Assembly (NCBI RefSeq): GCF_021654285.1
Contig: NZ_JAKFZS010000004.1
Location: forward strand, 1-64,000
DNA: 64,000 bases
Origin: Pseudoalteromonas luteoviolacea
Lineage (GTDB): Bacteria; Pseudomonadota; Gammaproteobacteria; Enterobacterales; Alteromonadaceae
Direction of reading: 5' to 3'
Made by a program: the position numbers and the translations under genes
In this document: piece after piece, positions 9,501 to 18,896 of the stretch
Position numbering within the stretch: position 1 is the first letter of the stretch
Layout of the letters: every line of letters starts with the position of its first letter
Notes under the pieces: model-generated
The model's database searches: none
What the model saw: the letters and a program-made list of their open reading frames with translations, nothing else
Told to the model about the DNA's origin: nothing

Positions 9501-9516
9501 GGCAGCGATGGCTGCC
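9501..9516 (-). terminator. hairpin after the three-repeat protein gene
   Basis: A 6-bp GC-rich stem GGCAGC / GCTGCC with a 4-nt loop lies about 40 nt past the stop of the gene ending at 9555. The T tract is poor (TTCTCATCTT on the minus strand). The rest of 9133-9554 is AT-rich DNA in which I see no gene; it includes the esterase promoter side. Confidence 0.45.
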
Positions 9517-9554
9517 TGTATAAGAAAACATATAAAAATATTGTGCTTAATGTA

Positions 9555-11093
9555 TTATTTAGCTTCTACCTTCAAAGCTAAATCATCCAATAGAACGGTT
9601 GTATCTTGCTGATTTTGGTTATAAATAAACTTTAAATTCACCAACTTGATCGCTCTGGTCTCGTCTAATGGTAAATGGACATCAAATGGTGTCACGGAAT
9701 TACCATTACCCGATAAAGTTACTCGCGAATAAGTGTAGGGATACTGACCGTCACGTTGATAAGTGACATGTGCTTCTGCAATCACAGATTCAGTGTCAAA
9801 ACCGGTCAGCATTTGCAACAGCCCACTGAAATTCAGACTCTTCAAATGGGTATTTTCAGGAAATACATAAGTATGGTAGAAAGGGCTGTATACACTAAAA
9901 TTCGTAAATTGGACTTGGAGACTTTGCTCTCCACGAATAGGAGATTGATTTGTTAAGTGGGCAACGCCGCTACTATTTGATGGAAATATAAATAAATTTT
10001 CGTGCTCGAAATCGCCGTGAGGAATTAAATTAGGACGCTCTGTGTGAACGACGTGAAGGGCAAGATCGTCAAGAAGTACAGACATGTCTTGGCTGTTTTG
10101 ATAATGCATAAACTTTAAATGTACTAACTTTATCTTTCTGGTTTCATCTAAGGGTAAGTTCACATGAAAAGGTGTGACTGCATTGCCAGAGAGTGTCACT
10201 CGCTCATAAGTGTAAGGGTACTTGCCGTCTCTATGATAGGTGACATGTGCCTCAGCAACGACTGATTCAGTGTCAAAGCCAGCGGTGATTTGTAATAGCC
10301 CGCTAAAGTGTAAACTAGAAAGCTGCGTGTTTTCTGGGAAAGTATACGTGTGGTGGTAAGGGCTATATACGTTAGGGTCAGTAAAGTGCACTTCTGCGCT
10401 TTGTTCGCCGACGATAGGAGACTGTCTTGTCATACCCGCGGTGCTATTACTATTTGAAGGGAATTTGAATAAGTTTTCACTTTCAAAGTCGCCATGCGGG
10501 ATCAGGTTATTAGTCCCTTTTGGAATAACATGAAGCGCCAAATCATCAAGCAATACGGTTAGATCTTGCTGATTTCGATTGTGCATAAACTTTAAATACA
10601 CATGCTTTATCTTTCTGGTTTCATCCAATGGGAGATTAACTTTGAATGATGTGTTTGAGTTATGACCAGGTGAGAGTGTTACTCGCTCATAAGTATACGG
10701 GTATATCCCATCGCTATGATAAGTCAAATGCGCTTCGGCAATAATGGACTCTGTATCAAATCCTGACACCATTTTTATTAAGCCACTGAAGTGTAAGCTT
10801 GAAAGTTGAGTATTTTCAGGGAAAACATATCTGTGAAAGTAAGGACTATAGGTATCAAAGTCCGTAAAATTAACTTCTACACTTTGCTTTCCGTTGATCG
10901 GAGATTGATCTGTTAAATAGGCGACGTTGCTGCTATTAGATGGAAACTTAAATAAGTTTTCATTTTCAAAGTCACCATGTTGAATTAAATTACCCAGCGT
11001 TTGGGACGTAAATGTATTGCTACTACTTTCACTTGCATATGAAATGCAAGTGAAAACAGCAAAGAGCATAGTTAGAAACCTAGCTAAAATCAT
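9555..11093 (-). CDS. secreted protein made of three ~160-residue carbohydrate-binding-like repeats
   Basis: The protein has a signal peptide (cleavage near residue 22, SYA) followed by three tandem copies of one domain, about residues 35-195, 196-354 and 355-512. Each begins NLI-HGDFE-ENLF-FPSNS and ends in TVLLDDLALHV. The copies look roughly 65-75% identical by eye. The LI-xGDFE start and the LLDDLALxV end are typical of jelly-roll carbohydrate-binding modules, so a cell-surface or polysaccharide-binding role is inferred. There is no catalytic domain. The ATG at 11093 is chosen over an in-frame TTG two codons upstream because AGGAAA sits at proper spacing before it. Confidence 0.75.
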   Translation of the reverse strand: MILARFLTMLFAVFTCISYASESSSNTFTSQTLGNLIQHGDFENENLFKFPSNSSNVAYLTDQSPINGKQSVEVNFTDFDTYSPYFHRYVFPENTQLSSLHFSGLIKMVSGFDTESIIAEAHLTYHSDGIYPYTYERVTLSPGHNSNTSFKVNLPLDETRKIKHVYLKFMHNRNQQDLTVLLDDLALHVIPKGTNNLIPHGDFESENLFKFPSNSNSTAGMTRQSPIVGEQSAEVHFTDPNVYSPYHHTYTFPENTQLSSLHFSGLLQITAGFDTESVVAEAHVTYHRDGKYPYTYERVTLSGNAVTPFHVNLPLDETRKIKLVHLKFMHYQNSQDMSVLLDDLALHVVHTERPNLIPHGDFEHENLFIFPSNSSGVAHLTNQSPIRGEQSLQVQFTNFSVYSPFYHTYVFPENTHLKSLNFSGLLQMLTGFDTESVIAEAHVTYQRDGQYPYTYSRVTLSGNGNSVTPFDVHLPLDETRAIKLVNLKFIYNQNQQDTTVLLDDLALKVEAK

Positions 11094-11341
11094 TTGCAAC
11101 TTTCCTTTTGATGTATGTATTAAATTAACCTTTCAATAAAATATCCTGCCATCCAATAGGAGGGAATATCCGGCACCGATAGTATCCGAAGAGAGTGGTG
11201 TTGTAATTAAAAAGTTAATTAAAAGGGCAGTGTAATCAAAAGTAATCATAGGATCAAAGTGGTTGATTTAAGTGCCAAAGTTAATTCTTCGTATCAATTT
11301 AGACTTCGGCTATGCTCAAGCAGGCGATATCGAAAAATAAA

Positions 11342-11361
11342 AAACCAGACTTGGCTGGCTT
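11342..11361 (-). terminator. terminator for the gene at 11454-12347
   Basis: Read on the minus strand, AAGCCAG pairs with CTGGTTT (one G-U pair) across a 6-nt loop and is followed by a run of T (TTTATTTTT). It lies about 90 nt beyond the stop of the gene ending at 11454. The remaining gap 11100-11453 holds the promoter side of the three-repeat gene and no other gene I can support. Confidence 0.65.
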
Positions 11362-11453
11362 TTCTATATGATTTTAAGCGGGTCAACGTTCGAGACTTCA
11401 CGTCTAATGGGCTCGTATTGATTTGGCAGCCCTCGCACCACGTTTCATGGTAT

Positions 11454-12347
11454 CTATAAACCCATGCTTCGAACTTCAGCGCGGCTTGGGGCTTGCTGTG
11501 AGCTGAAGGTTTCCAGTTGCACATCATCACCAAACACGTCATTGAGCATTGCTTTAAAGTCTTCTGGTGATCTATCAAAGTCTAATGTAAACAGAGATTT
11601 GAGTTGTTCTCGTTGAATGCCTCGCTGATCAGCCATGGCAGTCAACGCCTGACCCACATCAGCAAACCCCTGATCATCCATACTACCGACCACTTGACCA
11701 CCGACACGAAATACCGATGTTTGAGGTGTCTGATCGAACATCAGCTTTCTTCGATATGCTTGATCTTGTGCCAACATCTCGTTGAACTCAGTTTCCTTAT
11801 GAATGGCGATCTGCTTTTGAGCGTAGTCTTGGTAAGAGCTACCATTAAACATTTCAAAGACCTCTGCATTTGTTGGCCCTTCGCCTTGCTCAAAAAACTC
11901 AACTTCACCACTTCCTGGGTAATGTTGTTCAACCAACGACTTCAACTTAGCCATATCGCCGCCAGCCTGACGGAACAAATCCTGTACTCCACTGCGACCT
12001 GCGTAAGAGCCATCTCCTCGCAAGTAGGCCATAACCTGACCATCAACGTTGATCATGCCAACAACATCCTGCTGTTCACCCTGTTGTTTATAATAGTCGG
12101 CCAAGTCTGTATGTTTGGAAGACAGCGGACTCATGTCTTGATTTAACATAGCGAACTGATCTTTATCTACTACTTTGACGTGCTCCGGCTTAATTAGGTA
12201 AGTCAAATTTGTTTTGCCTTCAAGACGAGTAGAAAAAGACGCCTCATCCGATGGCGTACTCGACTCTTTGACTGATTGATCATGTTTAATAGACTGAGTG
12301 CGATTATAATAGGGTTCTCCCGCACCTGCGTAATGGGAAATTTGCAT
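11454..12347 (-). CDS. hypothetical protein
   Basis: A 297-residue soluble, acidic protein without signal peptide or membrane segments. I do not recognise its family. Two similar short stretches occur (GQVMAYLRGDGSYAG...VQDLFRQAGGDMAKLKSLV, about 104-145, and GQVVGSMDDQGFADVGQALTAMADQRGIQREQLKSLF, about 218-255), which suggests an internal duplication of a small beta-beta-helix unit. The N-terminus (MQISHYAGAG) resembles those of the paralogues at 16684-18295 (MKI....G). An AAGGAG ribosome binding site at good spacing supports the start. Confidence 0.65.
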   Translation of the reverse strand: MQISHYAGAGEPYYNRTQSIKHDQSVKESSTPSDEASFSTRLEGKTNLTYLIKPEHVKVVDKDQFAMLNQDMSPLSSKHTDLADYYKQQGEQQDVVGMINVDGQVMAYLRGDGSYAGRSGVQDLFRQAGGDMAKLKSLVEQHYPGSGEVEFFEQGEGPTNAEVFEMFNGSSYQDYAQKQIAIHKETEFNEMLAQDQAYRRKLMFDQTPQTSVFRVGGQVVGSMDDQGFADVGQALTAMADQRGIQREQLKSLFTLDFDRSPEDFKAMLNDVFGDDVQLETFSSQQAPSRAEVRSMGL

Positions 12348-12803
12348 AATTCAGCTCCTTTTGAGATTCTGTCTAGAGTGTCTTGACTGCGTAGTTGCTC
12401 CTCTCAACCAAAAGCAGATAAAACGAACAGAGTAAATTAGCAAATTTCGGGCCACTCGGGTTTTATTGTTCCAGTAGCCATATAGGTGCGTATAAGCTCA
12501 GACCAAACAGGCAAACATTTGCCAGTCTTGTCATTGTATGCTCATTTTATTGCCGCACCCATAGCCACATCGATAACGCTTGTTTAGGTTAAAAACACGC
12601 AAATAAATCTCATACTGGTTGCATCGTCTAAGCCATTAAAAATATCGCATATGATAAATTTGCGTTGGGTGTAAGTTTTTTTCTCCCTATATTTATTAAG
12701 CTTGGTATAAAACCAGTCGCCAATAGGGCAGTGTACCTCGTTTAGTATTGTGATCTCAAAGGCCTTTCAGGACGCACAAGAATGCAAACGATGAGCGGAA
12801 AAT

Positions 12804-12840
12804 AAAAAGCCTGTACAGTGCATAGCTGTACAGGCTTTTT
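12804..12840. terminator. strong terminator, probably bidirectional
   Basis: A perfect 15-bp inverted repeat (AAAAAGCCTGTACAG and its complement) with a 7-nt loop, flanked by A and T tracts so that it can end transcripts in both directions. It lies 22 nt beyond the stop of the gene at 12862-14523. The remaining gap 12348-12803 contains a small palindrome at 12510-12523 (GGCAAA-CA-TTTGCC) and no gene I can support. Confidence 0.85.
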
Positions 12841-12861
12841 TTATTGCTTAAGATAAGATAT

Positions 12862-14523
12862 TTACTGCTGAATACGGCGAATACTTAAGTTATCCCCACC
12901 ATTACTGCTCACTTGCTGAACTAAGCTTACACCTGCAACATCGAGCACGTGTAAGGTTTCAAGCGTATGTGCCGTTTCTGCATCTTTAGAGGTTTCTTCG
13001 GCTAACACGTAAAAGTGCTCGCCAATTTGGCCACCATTATGATCAATATCGGCACTGAATAAACTGTAACCTTTTGCGCCGGCTTGGGTGTCGAGTGTAC
13101 CGGTCGAGCCCGTGCTTGGGACAATCGCAATGTAAGATACTGCTTCGGTGGTATGGCCTTCATTTAGCGTATCTTGCTCAAAGAATGCGGCTTTAAAGCC
13201 CGTTGTTGAAATATCTTTTACACGCGTTGCAATGGTGTGGCCACCTTCATAGGTTTGCACTTGTAAAAATACATAGGGGTTAGCAGAAAACGCTTGTTCA
13301 AAACTAATGCTGTCAAAGTTTTTAGTGCCAGATAACTCAAAACTGCCTACTTCTAATACGGTGCCATCGGCCATTGTATAGCGGCCTTGTTCCAGTGCCA
13401 TGTAATCAAATGACTCTCTATTAGGGTGCACTTGATCGAGATAATTCCATTCTTTAAATGCCACTTCGAATGAAGTTGGAGACACATTTTGTAAGCGGTT
13501 TGCACCACCATGGCCACCATTAAAGGTAGGCGCTGAAGTGAATACAGCGGGCGCATAAAAGTTTGTATTGCCAAGGCCATAGGTGCGCCACGTGTGATCC
13601 AAGTCGTTCACAATGGTGTTAGAAAGCAAAGTAATTTTATTGTCTAACGCGCACGGGTCTTGGGTATAGCAAGCAACTGAGCTGTCGGTATTGGTCGCCA
13701 AATCGTTGATACGCAGTGGTAAAGTCGCCACTAAACACGTACCCCCCGTGTTTGGGTTGAGCTTATAAAGCTCAGATTGATTCTGATGACCATGATCATT
13801 TATGACTGTACGGCTAATGAGCATGTCGCCATTTTGCGCAAGGGTCGCGCCTGTTACAGCAATTAAATTATGGTCAGACAGCTTGCTCATGCTGTAGTTT
13901 TGCGGATCGCTACGATCAATCAAGTACACAGCACTTGAAGTGACCAAATATAGTTCTTCATTTTTGATCACAAGGTCACCGCGATACTCACCTTCAACAC
14001 CGTCAAAGTGCATTAAGGTTGTTGCATTGCCGTTTGATTTGTCAATGCTATACAGCTTGCTGTAGCTATTAGCCAACAGTTGATCGTTTTGCGCATCATA
14101 TGTCATACCAATCAACGATTTAGTAATACCGTCCACTCTGTGATGTGTTTTGGTTTCAAAGTCGTAGTACGCTAAGCGATTGTACTTAAAGCGGTCACCC
14201 TGAACGGGGATCTGCGCAAGCTCCTCTGCGGGCGCATCTAGTTCACTTAAATCCACTTTATATTCAAATGGCATTGGTGAAGAGGTGTAGTACATACGTT
14301 TAAGCGTTGAATCGTAAGCCATCGCCGCTGAGCTAAATTCAGCCATAGACAATGCTTTGGCGGCCTTGTCTTGCTCTTGCAAGCTAAATAATACGCCTGG
14401 TGCACCGCGACCAGAGTTAATAGAAAACAACTCTCCCTCACAGCTATTTGCATTGGCAAAGGTTGAAAGTGTGGCTGTAGAAAGCGCATAAACCCAAAGT
14501 ACAGAGTGTGGCATCTTAAGCAT
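12862..14523 (-). CDS. secreted protein with propeller-like N-terminal part and a lectin-like C-terminal domain
   Basis: A 553-residue protein with a signal peptide (cleavage about residue 25, TFANA). Residues ~30-285 contain repeated blade-like stretches (SIDKSNGNATTLMHF, LIDRSDPQNYSMSKL, KLNPNTGGTCLVATL) that suggest a beta-propeller. Residues ~345-550 form a domain with two similar halves (EVAFKEWNYLDQVHPNES-like, then KAAFFEQDTLNEGHTTEAVSY) and YTMADGTVLEVG. The same domain recurs in the protein at 32317-33702, where it precedes a fibrinogen-like domain. It may be an H-type-lectin-like fold, but that is not certain. The role is inferred to be extracellular binding. Confidence 0.65.
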   Translation of the reverse strand: MLKMPHSVLWVYALSTATLSTFANANSCEGELFSINSGRGAPGVLFSLQEQDKAAKALSMAEFSSAAMAYDSTLKRMYYTSSPMPFEYKVDLSELDAPAEELAQIPVQGDRFKYNRLAYYDFETKTHHRVDGITKSLIGMTYDAQNDQLLANSYSKLYSIDKSNGNATTLMHFDGVEGEYRGDLVIKNEELYLVTSSAVYLIDRSDPQNYSMSKLSDHNLIAVTGATLAQNGDMLISRTVINDHGHQNQSELYKLNPNTGGTCLVATLPLRINDLATNTDSSVACYTQDPCALDNKITLLSNTIVNDLDHTWRTYGLGNTNFYAPAVFTSAPTFNGGHGGANRLQNVSPTSFEVAFKEWNYLDQVHPNRESFDYMALEQGRYTMADGTVLEVGSFELSGTKNFDSISFEQAFSANPYVFLQVQTYEGGHTIATRVKDISTTGFKAAFFEQDTLNEGHTTEAVSYIAIVPSTGSTGTLDTQAGAKGYSLFSADIDHNGGQIGEHFYVLAEETSKDAETAHTLETLHVLDVAGVSLVQQVSSNGGDNLSIRRIQQ

Positions 14524-14868
14524 AATTAGAACCCTAATACATATCCTAAATTAATAAAATGACACAAAGAAATGACACATAATTTTAAACTATGTGGGCC
14601 TTTATCCTGAAAGGTGAGTGCATCCATTATAACTTTGTAACCTGCACAGACTATGCCCAACTATTGTGCATAAGGCAATGGTTACAGCGAGTCACGTTCT
14701 TAAACGGTCTTTATAGAAGGGTTAGCGGTTAAGTTGTTTTCATAATGGGTAAATAAGGATGGCATAAATGGTGTGTTCATGCATGTCTTTTACGTAGTTC
14801 TTGAACGATTTTATCGCAGCTATCGAGAAGGAGTCTTAGGTTCATACCTGTTGAGTCACTCCAACAAG

Positions 14869-14909
14869 TTAGTGATATTACAGATTAGTGATATTACAGA
14901 TTAGTGATG
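14869..14909. repeat. 16-bp tandem repeat, about 2.5 copies
   Basis: The unit TTAGTGATATTACAGA occurs twice back to back (14869-14884 and 14885-14900) and is followed by a third partial copy (TTAGTGATGAG). It lies in the gene-free gap 14524-15210. The rest of that gap holds the promoter side of the gene starting at 14523 and the hairpin at 15165-15200, with no gene I can support. Confidence 0.8.
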
Positions 14910-15164
14910 AGTATAAAAAGGCGTAAAGGTATATGTGACACTCAATTCAATTTTGAGGCTGCAAAGAATACGTATAAAAGATTTTAGTTGGATGTCATGC
15001 ACCCATACACGAGGGTGCAGAAGTGGCTTGGTTACATCTAATCACCTTGAATAAGGCGAAGAGCTTGGGCAACGAGGCCCTAAATTTATGAATTATGTTA
15101 GAGAGTTAGATAGCAATAAACGTATATTTGGGGCTCATGAAAGCCGGTGGTGCGATGAATATTA

Positions 15165-15200
15165 AAGCAAGCGCCATGTTGTGACACATGACGTTTGCTT
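15165..15200. terminator. imperfect 15-bp hairpin beyond the S41 peptidase gene
   Basis: AAGCAAGCGCCATGT pairs with ACATGACGTTTGCTT across a 6-nt loop with two imperfect positions, which are G-U pairs if the plus strand is transcribed. It sits 11 nt after the S41 gene stop and could end its transcript, although no strong T tract follows on the minus strand. Confidence 0.45.
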
Positions 15201-15210
15201 AGAGGCGATG

Positions 15211-16563
15211 TTAAAGCATCGTCTTTATTTGTTTTGGAAGCGCAAGCTGCTCAATAGACAGCTCAGGCTGGACTGGTGTCATTTGTTGATTGCCACTTGG
15301 ACGAGTGAGAATAAATCGTGGTGAAATCATCTGAAGCTGACTATGGTTTAAATGCATAAATTGAATGCCGCCACTTTGCGTGCTTCGGCCACCAGTTGGT
15401 TTACCAATTAGCTGAGCAAATTGGTGATCTTGCACTGTATTGGCAAACACAATAGACGATGAATAAGTGCCCGTGCCAATCAGAAGAGACGTTTTGCCAT
15501 GATAGAAATTAGGTAAGTGCGTTTCCGGTTCGATTAAACGGGTGTTTTCGCCTTGCTCAATTGCACCAACGAGTTGACCAGGATCTCTGTATTTTAGTAG
15601 CACTTTTGAACGGTAAGTAGAAAAGTGGCGATACGGCTTATCAGCGATATAGCGCATAATACCTGCCATCCACATATCATCATTACCTCCACCATTGCGG
15701 CTAATATCAATAATTAAATGATTAATTTGTTTTTCTTTTATCTCAGTAAATACTGAGTCCATGTAGTTTAAAAACTGTTTGAAGTCATCCCAAGCAAACG
15801 TGTTTACCTGGAGAACTGCTGTTTTATCGTGGTAAGAAACATTAAATTCATCGGAGAACGACGATTTGGCCAGCGCGGTTGGGATGGCAGCTTTTGCACC
15901 GAGCGTTACATGTTTTGCTTTATTATTTTGCTGATATTCTATTTTAAATGATGATTGTGGACCAAAGGTCATATAATACAAACGGTTAAACTGGCTTTGT
16001 AATACATCTTTGCGAAATGCGAGTGTATCACCATGGGTATTTACAAGTAATTGCTTTAACAGTGTTTTTGCGTCTGTGCCATTAATAGACTGTATTTTTG
16101 CGCCTTGATACTTGCTACTTTGCTCGCCTAGATCGCGGGCTACGTAGAGACCGTCATCTTTAATATTCACTTCGAAAGGGAATAGTGTTACGCCTTGGGC
16201 TATCCACTGTCTCCACTGAGAAGATGAACCATGACCTACTTTTAAATGTCCATCAGCTAGCATTGAATTAAGCGGTGCTATTTTTTGCCAAAATGCCATT
16301 GCAGTCATCGGCGTGTCTAACTCGGTTTTTATTTGCGTAACGGTGTCGTAGAACTTATCTACATCCTGCACACTGTGTGATAAATCGGGATGAGTTTGGT
16401 GCAACCAGTTGAACCATTGATCAAAATCTTCGCTGGCTTGCTTAGCCGAAATGGTATGTTGTAGAGCGTGTGAAGTATTACTGCTTGCTAGTGAATTTGC
16501 CGAAAAAATACCAATACATGAAGCGGCTGTAAGCGCGCACATTATTTTTAAAACTTTCATCAT
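15211..16563 (-). CDS. secreted S41 family serine peptidase
   Basis: A 450-residue protein with a signal peptide (cleavage near residue 27). The S41 (C-terminal processing protease / tricorn-like) core is visible: a substrate-binding stretch around residues 85-115, the IIDISRNGGG strand-turn (residues ~284-293) and the catalytic-serine region GTGTYSSSIVFAN (Ser368-Ser370). Such enzymes use a Ser/Lys or Ser/His/Ser/Glu arrangement; which one applies here cannot be settled by eye. A canonical PDZ domain is not evident, though residues ~125-170 resemble a reduced one (KIQSINGTDAKTLL). It probably degrades peptides in the periplasm or outside the cell. Confidence 0.85.
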   Translation of the reverse strand: MMKVLKIMCALTAASCIGIFSANSLASSNTSHALQHTISAKQASEDFDQWFNWLHQTHPDLSHSVQDVDKFYDTVTQIKTELDTPMTAMAFWQKIAPLNSMLADGHLKVGHGSSSQWRQWIAQGVTLFPFEVNIKDDGLYVARDLGEQSSKYQGAKIQSINGTDAKTLLKQLLVNTHGDTLAFRKDVLQSQFNRLYYMTFGPQSSFKIEYQQNNKAKHVTLGAKAAIPTALAKSSFSDEFNVSYHDKTAVLQVNTFAWDDFKQFLNYMDSVFTEIKEKQINHLIIDISRNGGGNDDMWMAGIMRYIADKPYRHFSTYRSKVLLKYRDPGQLVGAIEQGENTRLIEPETHLPNFYHGKTSLLIGTGTYSSSIVFANTVQDHQFAQLIGKPTGGRSTQSGGIQFMHLNHSQLQMISPRFILTRPSGNQQMTPVQPELSIEQLALPKQIKTML

Positions 16564-16683
16564 TGAGGCGTTATTCCTTTTATTCTTATTAATGTCTTGT
16601 TTGACGCACCATAATCACAAAAGGTTTAAATTTATTTTAGTTATTAAAATAATGGTGTTTTAACTTTGATGATGACTGAGCAT

Positions 16684-17436
16684 TTAAGCTGAAAACTTAG
16701 ACACAGCCTTGGCCTGCAATTGTGCAACCATACCTTGTTCCCACGCATATTGGCTTTTTGAGCGCCATTCAAATCCACCCGTTTTACTCTCATTGGCGTT
16801 TGCTATTTGGTTCATCATCGATTTAAAGTCGATAATATCGGCAAAGTTTTCATTGTTTACATCATATCTGCCCCAGTATTGGCTTTTACCCGAGTCTCCT
16901 CTTTGCATTTCAAGTCCTTCGATAAAATGGGCTTTGAAATCTTGCGCGGCCTTTACCAGACTATTGTTACTGTTGAGGTGAGTCTCTATCACATCACGCT
17001 GTGCTTTAGATAATTGGCCCGTAGCAACTAGAACACCTTGCTCATTTACCGAAAATCCCCAGTCTTTATGACTCAATTCGGGTGAACCACGCAGTATTTT
17101 ATCTTCTAACCCAGAGAATGCCTGAAACATACGCTGAGCCGCTTTAGGGGCATCACTATAAAGTTTATCCATAGAGGTAAAAATCGCTTCTATTACGCCT
17201 CGGTGCGATTCAAAATCTGGGGGAAGGTTTAAGCGGCCATCCGGTGTGTAATTTACTTTTTCATATTCTGAAAAGTCAGTGCTTGAGGGAGTGAATATAT
17301 CATTAGCCAGTTTTTTGCTGAGCGTATCATCTGCGCTCTTAGCCACGCCTTGATGAGGTGCTTTATTCCCCAAAATCTCTGAAAGAGTTTGATTGCTGGT
17401 ATATTGCATTGCTCCTTGGTTACTGCCAATCTTCAT
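16684..17436 (-). CDS. hypothetical protein, paralogue family member A
   Basis: A 250-residue soluble protein of unknown function, clearly paralogous to the next gene upstream (17534-18295). Shared blocks include DGRLNLPP-FESHRG at ~70-85, HKDWGFSVNEQGVLVATGQLSKAQRD at ~123-148 and SQYWGRYDVNNENFADIIDF at ~182-201. No signal peptide, membrane segment or catalytic motif is visible. Its leader AATAAGGAATATGGC before the ATG is nearly identical to that of the paralogue, so both are probably expressed in the same way. A Sec-independent secreted protein or effector is possible but only a guess. Confidence 0.65.
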   Translation of the reverse strand: MKIGSNQGAMQYTSNQTLSEILGNKAPHQGVAKSADDTLSKKLANDIFTPSSTDFSEYEKVNYTPDGRLNLPPDFESHRGVIEAIFTSMDKLYSDAPKAAQRMFQAFSGLEDKILRGSPELSHKDWGFSVNEQGVLVATGQLSKAQRDVIETHLNSNNSLVKAAQDFKAHFIEGLEMQRGDSGKSQYWGRYDVNNENFADIIDFKSMMNQIANANESKTGGFEWRSKSQYAWEQGMVAQLQAKAVSKFSA

Positions 17437-17533
17437 GCCATATTCCTTATTTCATTGAAGTATATTCTAATTTTATTTAATCGACTTAAAGCTTGTATAG
17501 ATTGAACTGGATGCCACAGTTTATTCCTTATAA

Positions 17534-18295
17534 TTATTTAGCAAAAGTAGGTTCTGCTTTTGCCTGTAGCTGGTCGGCTATATTGATCGTCCATTCCCAC
17601 TTATTGAGCAAATAGCCACTTTTCTCTCTTTCGATCTCGTTATTACTGCCTTGTTCGATCATCTCTTTAAAATCGATGATCTGAGCAAAGTTGCCTTCGT
17701 TCACATCATATTTGCCCCAATACTGACTTGTACCGGCACTACCCCGCTCAATTTCTAGTCCTTCCAAAAAGCTGGTTTTAAAGTCTTTGGCGGCACTGAC
17801 TAGCTCGTCATTGCTATTTAAAGCCTCTTCAACAAGTTGCTTGTCTGCTTGGCTCAAGTGGCCTGTAGCAACCAGTTTGCCCGTTTCATCAACTGAAAAG
17901 CCCCAGCTTTTATGCGTTAGTTGCGGGTTTTGTTCATACAAATCTGCAGACACTTTTTCATATTCTTCTGCGATCCTGTTCGCTGCGGCTGGGGTTTCGT
18001 GCAAATACAGCTTGCTGGTAGAGTTGATGGCACTTTCAAGTAAGTCTCTGTGTTTTTCGTATCTGGGGGGGAGGTCGAGTTTTCCGTTGGCCTTGTAAAT
18101 TATTGCGGTGAGTTTACCGTTGTCAGACTTAGCTTGCGTCAGTTCAGCAGGGTGTGTCGGCTCTGAATTGATGAAATGTTTAGTTGGATCTACTTTGAGG
18201 CCCTTTTGACTGCTTGGGGCGATATGTCTCATTTCATCACTAATCTGATTATTTTTTGCATGCAGGCGTGGCCCCGCATTTGCAACAATTTTCAT
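17534..18295 (-). CDS. hypothetical protein, paralogue family member B
   Basis: A 253-residue protein, paralogous to the gene at 16684-17436 across almost its whole length. Blocks: NGKLDLPPRYEKHRDLL (~70-87), HKSWGFSVDETGKLVATGHLSQADKQ (~126-151), EGLEIERGSAGTSQYWGKYDVN (~176-197) and FAQIIDFKEMI. The N-terminus MKIVANAG resembles MKIGSNQG of member A. The function is not recognised. The leader AATAAGGAATATGAC precedes the ATG. The two genes are about 100 bp apart on the same strand and are likely a recent tandem duplication. Confidence 0.65.
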   Translation of the reverse strand: MKIVANAGPRLHAKNNQISDEMRHIAPSSQKGLKVDPTKHFINSEPTHPAELTQAKSDNGKLTAIIYKANGKLDLPPRYEKHRDLLESAINSTSKLYLHETPAAANRIAEEYEKVSADLYEQNPQLTHKSWGFSVDETGKLVATGHLSQADKQLVEEALNSNDELVSAAKDFKTSFLEGLEIERGSAGTSQYWGKYDVNEGNFAQIIDFKEMIEQGSNNEIEREKSGYLLNKWEWTINIADQLQAKAEPTFAK

Positions 18296-18400
18296 GTCAT
18301 ATTCCTTATTACATGATTTTATCTTTACTATATCGGTTACAGAGAGAATATATTTAACAATATTTTATAGCTATTTTAATTTAATGAGAGGAGGCCACGG

Positions 18401-18487
18401 ATGACACACTCTGTATTCAAGATTGAAAAAGTCACATCTCGCTGTTTTTGGCACTACAAGGGCCTATTTGAGCAACAAAGCCTTTAA
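18401..18487 (+). CDS. possible 28-residue small protein
   Basis: An ATG preceded at 6-7 nt by a near-perfect AGGAGG ribosome binding site opens a 28-codon frame (MTHSVFKIEKVTSRCFWHYK...). The rest of the gap 18296-18896 is AT-rich and holds the promoters of the flanking paralogues. The ribosome binding site is the only evidence; there is no homology I recognise. Confidence 0.3.
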   Translation: MTHSVFKIEKVTSRCFWHYKGLFEQQSL

Positions 18488-18896
18488 AAACTAAGATATC
18501 GGAATGGTGAGTGTTTTTTTCTGTTTTGGGATCTGTAGGGGATTAAAGGTGATATAAATTGAGTTTGGTACTATCAATACTTGTTTATCATCAATCTTGT
18601 TAAGTATTATTTAGAGTGATGAGGCTTTTATCCTTACGCATCTTTGTGTACTTTAGGAAATTATACATTTAGGTAGTGGTTCACATAACTGTTATTAATT
18701 AATCTAAAGTATCATATTTTAATGGTGTGGTTTTTCCTTTATATAAATAAAGTGATTTTGCATTTAAATTTGGTTTAAATCCGATGTTTTACTTTCGTAT
18801 TCTTAGGTGGTTTTGAAGTTGGGTTAATTGAACTTGATGTTAATTCTTGGAAGGCAATGCTCTAATTAACCTACTTCAGTCTTTTCCCACGCAATT

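Noticed and set aside
11294..11578. 94-codon minus-strand frame at the 3' end of the 297-residue gene
   Set aside because: It overlaps that gene and its terminator in another frame; no support.
14869..14909. CRISPR-like repeat
   Set aside because: The 16-bp units are directly adjacent with no spacers and no cas genes are in the window.
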